This document shows, in pieces, positions 15,419 to 22,141 of a stretch of DNA of 64,000 nucleotides. The DNA is from Acidilobus sp. 7A. Its GTDB lineage: Archaea > Thermoproteota > Thermoprotei_A > Sulfolobales > Acidilobaceae. The stretch lies in NCBI RefSeq assembly GCF_003431325.1, contig NZ_CP010515.1, forward strand, positions 744,001-808,000, written 5' to 3'. A model generated the notes under the pieces. It did no database searches, was not told the DNA's origin, and worked only from the letters and a program-made list of their open reading frames with translations. Position 1 is the stretch's first letter; every line of letters begins with the position of its first letter. The position numbers and the translations under genes are program-made.

Positions 15419-16510
15419 GTGAGCTTTGAGGTCAGGGCAGTAACACTTCACCTTGGAGTCACGGCCTCGGAGGCCGACGAGCTTTCAGAGGCCCTCGAGG
15501 GCGCGGTGAGCTCCCTACTGGAGGCCGTCGACTCAGCTGCATCAGAGGTCGGCAGGAGGCCGACGTACGTCAGGGTAGCCCTTCCCAGCCCAGGGGGCGC
15601 TGAGCTCAGGGGCCTCGCGAAGGCCCTCGAGGGGCTGGCCTCCCAGGCGGCTATAAGCGTCGGGCAGCTGGAGCTGAGCGTCAGCCCAGAGGACCTTAAG
15701 GCGCTGGCCTCCGCCGGCCTCTACGCCTCCCTCATGCTGAGGGAGCCGAGCTGGCAGCAGGCGAGGGCGGCGGCCTCCCTCATAGCGTCTGTGGCATCAG
15801 AGGACCCCTCCCTTGCTACCAGGGTTGCTGTCAACGTCTCTGGGGAGGACCACTTCATAACACCATACTACCCTCTGGCCTCAGCGATCCCTGGGAGGCG
15901 CCTGGTCACGGCCGCCCTGACCTACCCCTCGTTCCTTGCAGCGGCCTACAGGTCAGGGGGGCTCGGCGGCCTCACGAAGGCAATAGCTGAGGCCCACGGG
16001 GTCGCGGAGGCCCTTGCAAAGGCCGTGGCCTCAGGGGTCAACGCTGAGTATGCCGGGGTCGACCTCAGCGTCTCACCCTGGATGGAGGACTCATCGCTGG
16101 GGCTCGTCGAGGAGGTCTCAGGCGTCAGGATGCCGAGGCCTGGCTTCGTAGTGGGCGTCAGGCTGGTCAACGAGGCCGTAGAGGCCGCCTCGTCAGGCCT
16201 TAGGGCTGTCGGCTTCAACGAGGTCATGCTCCCCGTGGGCGAGGACTCAAAGCTCAAGGCTAGGGTAAGCGAGGGCGACGTCAACGCCAGGTACCTTGCC
16301 ATGCTCACTGGGGCCTGCGTGGCCGGCCTAGACATGGTTGCCGTGCCTGCCGACACGCAGGGGGTGGCAGGGCTCATACTTGACGTGGCCTCCTACTCAA
16401 GGGCCAAGGGGAGGACGCTGGGGGTGAGGGTCATACCTGTGGAAGGCGCGGAGCCTGGGGACAAGGTAGACCTTGACCGCTTCGGCGAGGCCCCAGTAAT
16501 TGCCATCTAG
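15419..16510 (+). CDS. DUF711 family protein
   Basis: About 363 residues of the DUF711 (UPF0210) family: early V-R-A-V-T-L-H-L, a central G-V-D-L-S-V-S-P, then F-N-E-V-M-L-P-V-G-E-D and a late G-L-D-M-V-A-V-P. Function unknown; structures in the family show a mixed alpha/beta metal-binding fold. The GTG at 15419 is chosen rather than the TTG at 15374 because a TATA-like taatatac (15383-15390) lies about 30 nt before it and V-R-A-V-T-L begins there. It is convergent with and overlaps by 4 bp the small membrane protein gene. Confidence 0.75.
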   Translation: MSFEVRAVTLHLGVTASEADELSEALEGAVSSLLEAVDSAASEVGRRPTYVRVALPSPGGAELRGLAKALEGLASQAAISVGQLELSVSPEDLKALASAGLYASLMLREPSWQQARAAASLIASVASEDPSLATRVAVNVSGEDHFITPYYPLASAIPGRRLVTAALTYPSFLAAAYRSGGLGGLTKAIAEAHGVAEALAKAVASGVNAEYAGVDLSVSPWMEDSSLGLVEEVSGVRMPRPGFVVGVRLVNEAVEAASSGLRAVGFNEVMLPVGEDSKLKARVSEGDVNARYLAMLTGACVAGLDMVAVPADTQGVAGLILDVASYSRAKGRTLGVRVIPVEGAEPGDKVDLDRFGEAPVIAI

Positions 16511-16953
16511 CCGCTGTAGGTGAACTGGCAGCTCGCCTGGTAGCCTGAGGCCGTGAACACGGCGACCCTGTAGGGCTCATATGGGTTAAGGGCCATAACG
16601 TACATGACTATGGGCGCGTAGTGCCTGGGCGGCACGTATAATTGGGTCGTGTTGGAGGCGTCCTCAAAGCCGGAGCTGTCGTACAGGTATGCGCCTGAGA
16701 TCTCGACTCCCGAGGTGCCGTTGTTGTAGGCCAACGCGTAGACCTCAAGCAGTCCCTGGGGGGTGCTAACAGCGCCGCAGGACAGCAGCGAGACCCTCTG
16801 CTGTTCTATTGATATACCTGGCGACCCCACCCATGATGATATTATAGGGGCCAGCCTGGCAAGCATGGCGGCCACGAGTACGGCCGCCATAAATATAGCT
16901 ATCGCTGTTAAGTTCTCCCTCAGTGGAAGCCCTGGGAGCCTCGGCCTCCTCAA
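16507..16953 (-). CDS. Membrane-anchored outside protein next to the archaellum operon
   Basis: 148 residues: a basic arginine-rich N-terminus (R-R-P-R-L-P), one membrane helix (about 15-35) and a ~110-residue domain of beta-strand character with two cysteines and N-glycosylation-type sites. The general plan resembles ArlF/ArlG or a pilin-like protein, but no recognised signature is present and the pre-helix site lacks the K/R-G-Phe pattern of class III signals. It is divergent from arlB across a 130-bp gap, so a shared role in the cell surface is possible. Codon use matches the neighbours. TTG start at 16953. Confidence 0.5.
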   Translation of the reverse strand: MRRPRLPGLPLRENLTAIAIFMAAVLVAAMLARLAPIISSWVGSPGISIEQQRVSLLSCGAVSTPQGLLEVYALAYNNGTSGVEISGAYLYDSSGFEDASNTTQLYVPPRHYAPIVMYVMALNPYEPYRVAVFTASGYQASCQFTYSG

Positions 16954-17043
16954 GCTGGGGACCGGTAATACCCTGCGGGCTGGGAAGTATTACAGGGGCC
17001 AGGCCTAGGCCTTAATCAAGTTCCCATATGCCTGAGCGTACCC

Positions 17044-17069
17044 TTATGTATATGGGCACAATATAATAT
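17044..17069 (+). promoter_or_regulatory. Promoter region of arlB
   Basis: Two TATA-like strings, ttatgtatat (about 17044-17053) and atataatat (about 17061-17069), precede the ATG at 17085. The first places the start site about 10 nt upstream of the ATG, the second at it. The AT-rich tract stands out clearly from the GC-rich surroundings. Confidence 0.55.
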
Positions 17070-17084
17070 CCCTGGCCTGAGAAC

Positions 17085-17708
17085 ATGCCCAGGAGAAATA
17101 GGAAGGGAATGGTGGGCATCGACACGGCCATAATCCTCATAGCGTTCGTCCTGGTGGCAGCCGCGGTGGCGTTCGTGACTCTCGATATGGGAATGACCTC
17201 GGCCCAGAAGGCCAAGCAGACTATGGAGAGCGGCCTCCAGGAGTCCTCGACGGCGCTGCAGGTCGACGGCGACGTTATGGCTTACGTTAACACAAGCGGT
17301 AATGTGCAGGTTATATACATACCGCTGGGCGTGACCCCTGGCACCGGCTACGTGAGCTTTGCCAAGAACCTATTGTCGGTATCGCTGATAGGCGGCAACA
17401 TGAGCTACGCTAACATATACAACGGCGTCGCTGAGATGATCAGTGGCTCAAATTCAAACCTGACCGCTATTGCAGTTAGCCTCAAAGGTACTGGAGCCGA
17501 CGCCGTGGTCTACTTCATACATGGCAACATAACGCCCTTCGTGCTGGGTCCCTACGGCCAGGCCCTGCTGGTTATACACCTGCCGTACGGGCTGCCTGCA
17601 TATAAGAGCTTCACGGTCACAATATCTCCCAGCGTAGGAGGGGCCATCACTGTAAGCAGGATCATACCGCCTGACAACGTGACTAACACGGTAATAGATC
17701 TCGGATGA
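17085..17708 (+). CDS. arlB: Archaellin (archaellum filament subunit)
   Basis: 207 residues. A short basic class III signal (R-R-N-R-K-G) directly precedes the hydrophobic helix M-V-G-I-D-T-A-I-I-L-I-A-F, the typical cleavage context for the prepilin peptidase ArlK/PibD: cut after the Gly at residue 8. The mature helix forms the filament core; the outer domain has many N-x-S/T sites, as in glycosylated archaellins. First gene of the arl operon. A hairpin with a downstream T-tract directly follows its stop, which would let arlB be expressed more strongly than the motor genes downstream. Confidence 0.92.
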   Translation: MPRRNRKGMVGIDTAIILIAFVLVAAAVAFVTLDMGMTSAQKAKQTMESGLQESSTALQVDGDVMAYVNTSGNVQVIYIPLGVTPGTGYVSFAKNLLSVSLIGGNMSYANIYNGVAEMISGSNSNLTAIAVSLKGTGADAVVYFIHGNITPFVLGPYGQALLVIHLPYGLPAYKSFTVTISPSVGGAITVSRIIPPDNVTNTVIDLG

Positions 17709-17759
17709 GGTGCGCAGCTTTGCGCACCAAGGGACCTAACAGACAACCTTCTTTTTTTG
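17709..17759 (+). terminator. Hairpin and T-tract after arlB
   Basis: A perfect 8-bp stem GGTGCGCA/TGCGCACC (17709-17716, 17721-17728) with a GCTT loop starts right at the arlB stop; about 21 nt later a T-rich run (cttctttttttg, 17748-17759) follows. This is a likely partial terminator giving excess arlB message over the rest of the operon. Confidence 0.65.
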
Positions 17760-17782
17760 TAGCTGAGGGCTCCGCCAGGGCA

Positions 17783-18097
17783 GTGAGCGAGGTCTCAGCC
17801 GCCCTGGCGGGCCTCTTCCTTGCACTTGGCGTTGTGGGGGCACTTATTATCGTCGAGGGCCGCGGCCTCCTGGCGTTCGTGCTTGGAATAACGGCCCTAC
17901 TGGTTGCAGCCCTCGACGTTCCTGTGCCCCTCTCAGTTATGTTTAGCCTCAAGGGCAGCTGCAGTCCCCCAGCTTTTTTCCTCTCGGGGCCAGGCCCCTC
18001 AGCGAAGAGCTCGGCCCAGCAAGGTTCACGCCCGTGGGGGTCCTGGAGTCCCTCTTTCTCAGGAAGGTCACACTTGCAAGGGGGTGCGTGGCCGTGA
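17783..18097 (+). CDS. ArlX-like region, N-terminal frame (frameshifted)
   Basis: Frame 2 of the second archaellum gene. From GTG at 17783 it reads V-S-E-V-S-A-A-L-A-G-L-F, two hydrophobic segments (about 5-25 and 30-50) and a short polar stretch. Near 17970, at a run of six T, the AGG-rich coding character leaves this frame and continues one base back in the frame of the next feature. After the run this frame changes to codons foreign to the genome (CGG, CGC, TGG), so its last ~40 residues are not real. With one more T the product would be one protein with the following frame, an N-terminal membrane part and a helical C-terminal part. Crenarchaeal arl operons carry arlX at this position. Confidence 0.5.
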   Translation: MSEVSAALAGLFLALGVVGALIIVEGRGLLAFVLGITALLVAALDVPVPLSVMFSLKGSCSPPAFFLSGPGPSAKSSAQQGSRPWGSWSPSFSGRSHLQGGAWP

Positions 18098-18744
18098 GCG
18101 AGCAGCAGAAGCCCCAGGAGCAGCAACAGCAGGTCGCCCAGGGCCCTGGGGAGCTCACGGAGGTGGCCAGGATGCTGAGGGACGCCGCGGCACAGCTCAG
18201 GTCAATAATTGACAGCGTCAACAACCCCCTGGCCGCCATAGCTGCCAACGCTATGCAGCCGCAGCCTCAGGCCAGGCAGGAGCCGTCCAGCAGGACCCAG
18301 GCAGGAGTCGCAGAGCGCGCCGAGGCCCAAGGGCCCTTGGTCGAGGAGCGGCCAAGCGAGGTAGAGGTTGCAGCCCCATTGACAGCAGCTCCTCTTCAAG
18401 CTGAAGAGTCAAGGCAGGTGGCCTCCCAGGGCATGAATGTGGAGAAGGTCATGAAGCTTCTGAGCCTCTTTGCTGACATGAGCGCGCTGTCAAGCGACTT
18501 CTTTGAGAACGTGGTAAAGGCCATGGGCTCCCTTGGTGTGTTAAGCGAGGGCGAGAGGGACGCCCTGGTTTACCTGCTTAACACCATAAAGCTTGGAATG
18601 GACAAGGGCCTGTCGCCCCAGGAGGTCATCTCGCTCCTCGCCATACTATTTAGCGAGGCTGGGGTCAGCAGCGACGATGTCATAAGGAGCGGCCTGACCA
18701 AGGTAATACTCTCGAAGCTCAGCAGGCAGGAGGAGTCGAGGTGA
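18034..18744 (+). CDS. arlX: ArlX-like archaellum ring protein, C-terminal frame
   Basis: 236 residues or fewer. The real coding sequence enters from the left in this frame (AGG-rich codons from about 17976). If the gene is independent, GTG 18094 (V-S-E-Q-Q) is a likelier start than GTG 18034. It has a Gln-rich segment, a helix (E-V-A-R-M-L-R-D-A-A-A-Q-L), a low-complexity Ala/Gln/Pro linker and a helical domain (about 135-225). In Sulfolobus ArlX forms a ring around the motor. The family assignment rests on position (between arlB and arlG), the upstream membrane segments and the helical C-terminus, not on a sequence signature. arlG starts 4 nt after its stop. Confidence 0.6.
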   Translation: MGVLESLFLRKVTLARGCVAVSEQQKPQEQQQQVAQGPGELTEVARMLRDAAAQLRSIIDSVNNPLAAIAANAMQPQPQARQEPSSRTQAGVAERAEAQGPLVEERPSEVEVAAPLTAAPLQAEESRQVASQGMNVEKVMKLLSLFADMSALSSDFFENVVKAMGSLGVLSEGERDALVYLLNTIKLGMDKGLSPQEVISLLAILFSEAGVSSDDVIRSGLTKVILSKLSRQEESR

Positions 18745-18748
18745 GAGC

Positions 18749-19120
18749 TTGAGCGACGTTGCGGTGAGTCACACGATCTTCATAATAGTTACCGTGATAC
18801 TGGTCTCGGCGGTCAGCGCCGCGGTTATACTTAAGACATACCAGATAATGAGCGCTTACTCCCAGAGGTCCAGCGCTGAGGCCCAGTCGCTGGAGACGCA
18901 GCTGACCCCTGTGTACGCCTACTATAACGCCTCCGACTCCTCATACTACATCTTCGTCAGGAACAGCGGCTACCTCACCTTAACTCAGGCGGAGCTCAGG
19001 TACGTTGAGGTCTTCCTTGGCCCCGCCAACGGCACCCTGAACATGTACCTCTACTCACAGCAAGGCGGCCCGGGGACCTGGGGGCTAGTTACCATCTACG
19101 GCTCCCAGGGGGCCAGCTGA
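18749..19120 (+). CDS. arlG: Archaellum stator protein ArlG, N-terminal frame (frameshifted)
   Basis: 123 residues: an N-terminal membrane helix (A-V-S-H-T-I-F-I-I-V-T-V-I-L, about 5-30) and a beta-sandwich with N-x-S sites, as in ArlG, which caps the motor in the pseudoperiplasm. The frame stops at TGA 19118 right after a G5 run (19107-19111, cccagggggcc). The expected last strands, A-E-I-V-V-R-T-G and V-I-V-S-L-P-D-G, are encoded directly after it in the -1 frame (19121-19242). Joined, the protein would be about 164 residues, the normal ArlG size. Either one G is missing here or the gene is broken or recoded. Confidence 0.75.
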   Translation: MSDVAVSHTIFIIVTVILVSAVSAAVILKTYQIMSAYSQRSSAEAQSLETQLTPVYAYYNASDSSYYIFVRNSGYLTLTQAELRYVEVFLGPANGTLNMYLYSQQGGPGTWGLVTIYGSQGAS

Positions 19121-19242
19121 GCCCGGGCGCCATGGCTGAGATAGTTGTGAGGACCGGGGCTAACTTCGGCAACACAGTTCACGTCATAGTGTCGCTGCCG
19201 GACGGCCAGGAGTTCAGCACATACCTTCAGCAGTCCCCTTAG
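19121..19242 (+). pseudogene. ArlG C-terminal part in the -1 frame
   Basis: Codes, from the in-frame stretch before ATG 19132 to TAG 19240, an end typical of ArlG: A-E-I-V-V-R-T-G, N-T-V-H-V-I-V-S-L-P-D-G-Q-E-F-S-T-Y. The codon use is that of the genome. It has no own ribosome-binding site and is best read as the missing end of the preceding gene. arlF starts at the next base after its stop. Confidence 0.65.
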
Positions 19243-19641
19243 GTGGTACGCGTGGGCGTTGAGGTAGCCGTAGGTATGGCAATAGCTGCAGTCGCCCTGG
19301 TGGTGGTGCTGGGGTCCCTGGCTGGAATGATATTGAACGCCTACCAGGTCGCATCGCTGCCGCGCAGCTACCAGCCCCTGGCTTACGTCAGGGTGCCCTC
19401 GGCGCTCCTCGCTGCTAATAACAGGACGCTGCTCGTAAACGTGACAAACTACGGCCAGGAGCCCCTGTACCTGGTCGAGGACACCTACGTTATAGTTCTT
19501 TACTACACGCCCGCGGGACGTGAGGTCCAGGTGTTCAACCTGACCTCAAGCCCTCCTGTGCTCTACTTCGTGGGCGGTACTCAGCGCCTTACTCGGCCGG
19601 CTCAGGGCTCATGCCAGGCGAGACCATGGAGCTCAACCTGA
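19243..19641 (+). CDS. arlF: Archaellum stator protein ArlF (frameshifted near its end)
   Basis: Up to about residue 116 this is ArlF: a membrane helix (V-A-V-G-M-A-I-A-A-V-A-L-V-V-V-L-G, about 8-32) and a beta-sandwich that binds the S-layer. At cgccttactcgg (about 19587) the frame changes: this frame ends in T-R-P-A-Q-G-S-C..., while the -1 frame reads Y-S-A-G-S-G-L-M-P-G-E-T-M-E-L-N-L, the proper ArlF end, and continues to about 19735. No stop codon then separates it from arlH in that frame. A further -1 step would end it at TAA 19736, 4 nt before the arlH GTG. GTG 19252 is an alternative start. Confidence 0.7.
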   Translation: MVRVGVEVAVGMAIAAVALVVVLGSLAGMILNAYQVASLPRSYQPLAYVRVPSALLAANNRTLLVNVTNYGQEPLYLVEDTYVIVLYYTPAGREVQVFNLTSSPPVLYFVGGTQRLTRPAQGSCQARPWSST

Positions 19642-19739
19642 CGCTGTCGCAGCAGGCCCTAAGGGGTCAGCCAATAACGGTAACAGTGGTACCCCTTAAA
19701 GCACCCCTGCCCAGTATTCCTTTACACCGGGCCCCTAAA

Positions 19740-20429
19740 GTGATACTCAGCACTGGGAACGAAGAGGTGGACTCAAGGCTTGGAGGAGGCATACCTCACC
19801 CAAGCCTTATAGCCATTGAGGGCGACAACGGCTCGGGCAAAACCAGCATCGCGCTCCTGCTCGCACAGACCTACCTGAGGGCGGGCCTCTCGGTGGCTTA
19901 CTTCACCAACGAGGGAAGCAGCTACACTTTCATAAGCAAGGCTAAGGAGTCCGGCTTCGACCTCTTCGGCTACTTCATCGGGGGGTCGCTGAGGGTCTAC
20001 ACCATGAACGTGGGGATTCCAGTGACAAGAGACACCGCTGAGAGGCTCCTGGGGGCCCTCGCTTACGTGTTCACCTCAGGGAAGCTGAACTTCAACGCAG
20101 CTGTGATAGACACGCTCTCATACCTGTCATCGGCCGCCCCAGAGGGCTCAATAAAGATGCTCTTCGAGGCCCTCAGGAAGTCTGCTGACAGAGGCATGAG
20201 CGTGGTCGTCACGTTTCACCCTAACACGCTGCCGAAGACACTCTCGGAGCCCATAAAGGCTACCTGCGACGGCTACATCAGGCTGAGCGAGGCGAGCCTC
20301 GGCGGCAGGAGGCTAAAGGTGCTGACTGTGGTTAAGTTCAAGGGCCTCCCCTCCGGGGCCCAGAGCTCCATAACCTTTGACGTGGACCCCGCCTTTGGCA
20401 TCAAGGTGATACCCATAGTTCTGTCCTAA
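19740..20429 (+). CDS. arlH: Archaellum ATP-binding regulator ArlH
   Basis: KaiC-like P-loop protein of the archaellum motor. From GTG 19740 it is 229 residues, the family length, opening with V-I-L-S-T-G-N-E-E-V-D-S-R-L-G-G-G-I-P, the usual ArlH start. Walker A G-D-N-G-S-G-K-T-S lies near residue 30; the Walker B aspartate (A-A-V-I-D-T-L-S-Y) is near 125. It binds ATP and regulates ArlI assembly. The open frame extends upstream to 19611 and beyond without a stop, but that part encodes the end of ArlF. arlI follows after 11 nt. Confidence 0.88.
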   Translation: MILSTGNEEVDSRLGGGIPHPSLIAIEGDNGSGKTSIALLLAQTYLRAGLSVAYFTNEGSSYTFISKAKESGFDLFGYFIGGSLRVYTMNVGIPVTRDTAERLLGALAYVFTSGKLNFNAAVIDTLSYLSSAAPEGSIKMLFEALRKSADRGMSVVVTFHPNTLPKTLSEPIKATCDGYIRLSEASLGGRRLKVLTVVKFKGLPSGAQSSITFDVDPAFGIKVIPIVLS

Positions 20430-20440
20430 GGTGATGGCTT

Positions 20441-22141
20441 TTGAGGTTCAGCCTGTTGCCCAGAAGGCATAGGGGCGCTGGGCCTGCAGAGGTCAAAGAG
20501 CCCGACTTCGGCGAGAGACCCCAGTACCTTCAGGACTACATTTCGAAGGTCAGCGGCGAGCTGGGGGAGCCTGTTTACATGGAGAAGCTCGACTCCTCGC
20601 TGAAGAAGCAGAGGGCCTACAACGTGGTTTACCCAGTGGGAGGGGGCGTTTTCATCCACGCCTACTCTATCAAGGGCAGCGACATGGGTAAGTACGCAGT
20701 TATAGAGCCCCCAAGGCCCTCGCTCGAGCTCATGAAGGCGATAGACGTCGCCCTGGCAAACGTGATAAGCGGCGAGGCCCCAGAGTCGGCGGAGGAGAGG
20801 AAGAGGCTTCTCCTCTCACTCCTGGACAGGATACTTGAGCCAACGGACTCTGAGGTGGACTACTCGTCACTAGCCAGCGACATTGAGCTCAGGAGGGTTC
20901 CAGTGAAGAGGGAGTGGGCTGACTACGTAAAATACCACGTCATCAGGGACAAGATAGGGGTTGGGGTGCTGGAGCCCTTCCTCAGGGACCCCTACCTTGA
21001 GGACATATCGGCCAGCGGCGTTGGCAACATATACATAGTGCACAAGATATTCAACAGGATGGAGAGCAACGTGGGCTTCTCCTCAGAGGACGAGCTGGAC
21101 TCCTTCGTGCTCAGGCTCGGCGAGAAGATAGGGAAGCCCATAACCAGGGCCAGGCCAATAGTGGACGCTACGCTGCCCGACGGAAGCAGGTTAAACATAG
21201 TGTTTGGCACTGACGTGAGCCTGAGGGGCACGAACTTCACGATAAGGAAGGCGTCAAAGGTGCCCATAAGCGTGACCCAGCTGATAGACTGGGGCACCAT
21301 AGATGAGAGGGTCGCGGCCTATACGTGGATGCTGCTGAGGGAGGGCATGAGCGGCTTCATATGCGGCGAGACGGCCTCGGGGAAGACCACGGCGTTGAAC
21401 GCCATAGCTGTCTTCATAAGGCCCACATATAAGGTTGTGACCATTGAGGACACTGCTGAGGTCCAGCTGCCCCACCCCAACTGGACCAGGGAGCTTGCCA
21501 GGGACACCGGGAGGCCTGAGACGAGCGTCGCCCTCTTCGACCTCCTCAGGGCCGCCCTGAGGCAGAGGCCTGACTACATAATTGTCGGTGAGATAAGGGG
21601 TGCCGAGGGCGCCGTGGCATTCCAGGCCATGCAGACGGGCCACCCAGTGCTCTCCACCTTCCACGCGGGCGACTTCACCAGGCTTATACAGAGGCTCACG
21701 GGACACCCCATAGATATACCCAAGCCCTACATGGATAACCTGAACTTCGCCTGGTTCCAGGCGTCCACGTACTCCAAGACGGGCCTGCTGGTCAGGAGAA
21801 TGACGGCGCTTTACGAGATAGTGGGCTATGACCCTAACACGGACTCCGTGAGCGCAATTCCAGTGTTCACCTGGGACCCCTCCACGGACCGCTTCATGTT
21901 CTCGGGCAGGGGGTCCAGCTACCTGCTCGAGGAGAAGATAGCAAGGATGAGGGGCCTCCCCAGGAGGGACTACAGGCTCATATATGACGAGCTTGACATG
22001 AGGGCCGCCTTCCTCAGGGAGCTGGTCAACAGGAAGGTCTTTGACTACTTCCAGGTGTTCAAGGCTGTGGTGAAGGCTGAGAGCCTGGGCGTGGAGAGGG
22101 CCCTGGCGGAGCTGAGGGCAGGGAGGCTTGACCTATCTTGA
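20441..22141 (+). CDS. arlI: Archaellum motor ATPase ArlI
   Basis: 566 residues of the secretion-superfamily ATPase that both assembles and rotates the archaellum. N-terminal helical and alpha/beta domain to about 280, then the RecA-like domain: Walker A G-E-T-A-S-G-K-T-T near 309, an Asp box (T-I-E-D-T-A-E-V), Walker B (Y-I-I-V-G-E-I-R-G) and a His box (G-H-P-V-L-S-T-F-H-A-G). Length and motif order are normal, so the motor genes are intact despite the broken arlX/G/F upstream. Its stop overlaps the arlJ start by 4 bp. TTG start. Confidence 0.95.
   Translation: MRFSLLPRRHRGAGPAEVKEPDFGERPQYLQDYISKVSGELGEPVYMEKLDSSLKKQRAYNVVYPVGGGVFIHAYSIKGSDMGKYAVIEPPRPSLELMKAIDVALANVISGEAPESAEERKRLLLSLLDRILEPTDSEVDYSSLASDIELRRVPVKREWADYVKYHVIRDKIGVGVLEPFLRDPYLEDISASGVGNIYIVHKIFNRMESNVGFSSEDELDSFVLRLGEKIGKPITRARPIVDATLPDGSRLNIVFGTDVSLRGTNFTIRKASKVPISVTQLIDWGTIDERVAAYTWMLLREGMSGFICGETASGKTTALNAIAVFIRPTYKVVTIEDTAEVQLPHPNWTRELARDTGRPETSVALFDLLRAALRQRPDYIIVGEIRGAEGAVAFQAMQTGHPVLSTFHAGDFTRLIQRLTGHPIDIPKPYMDNLNFAWFQASTYSKTGLLVRRMTALYEIVGYDPNTDSVSAIPVFTWDPSTDRFMFSGRGSSYLLEEKIARMRGLPRRDYRLIYDELDMRAAFLRELVNRKVFDYFQVFKAVVKAESLGVERALAELRAGRLDLS

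Noticed and set aside
17904-18212. Third open frame across the arlX region
   Set aside because: Uses CGG/CGA/CCC-type codons foreign to the genome; the AGG-rich frames on either side explain the region.
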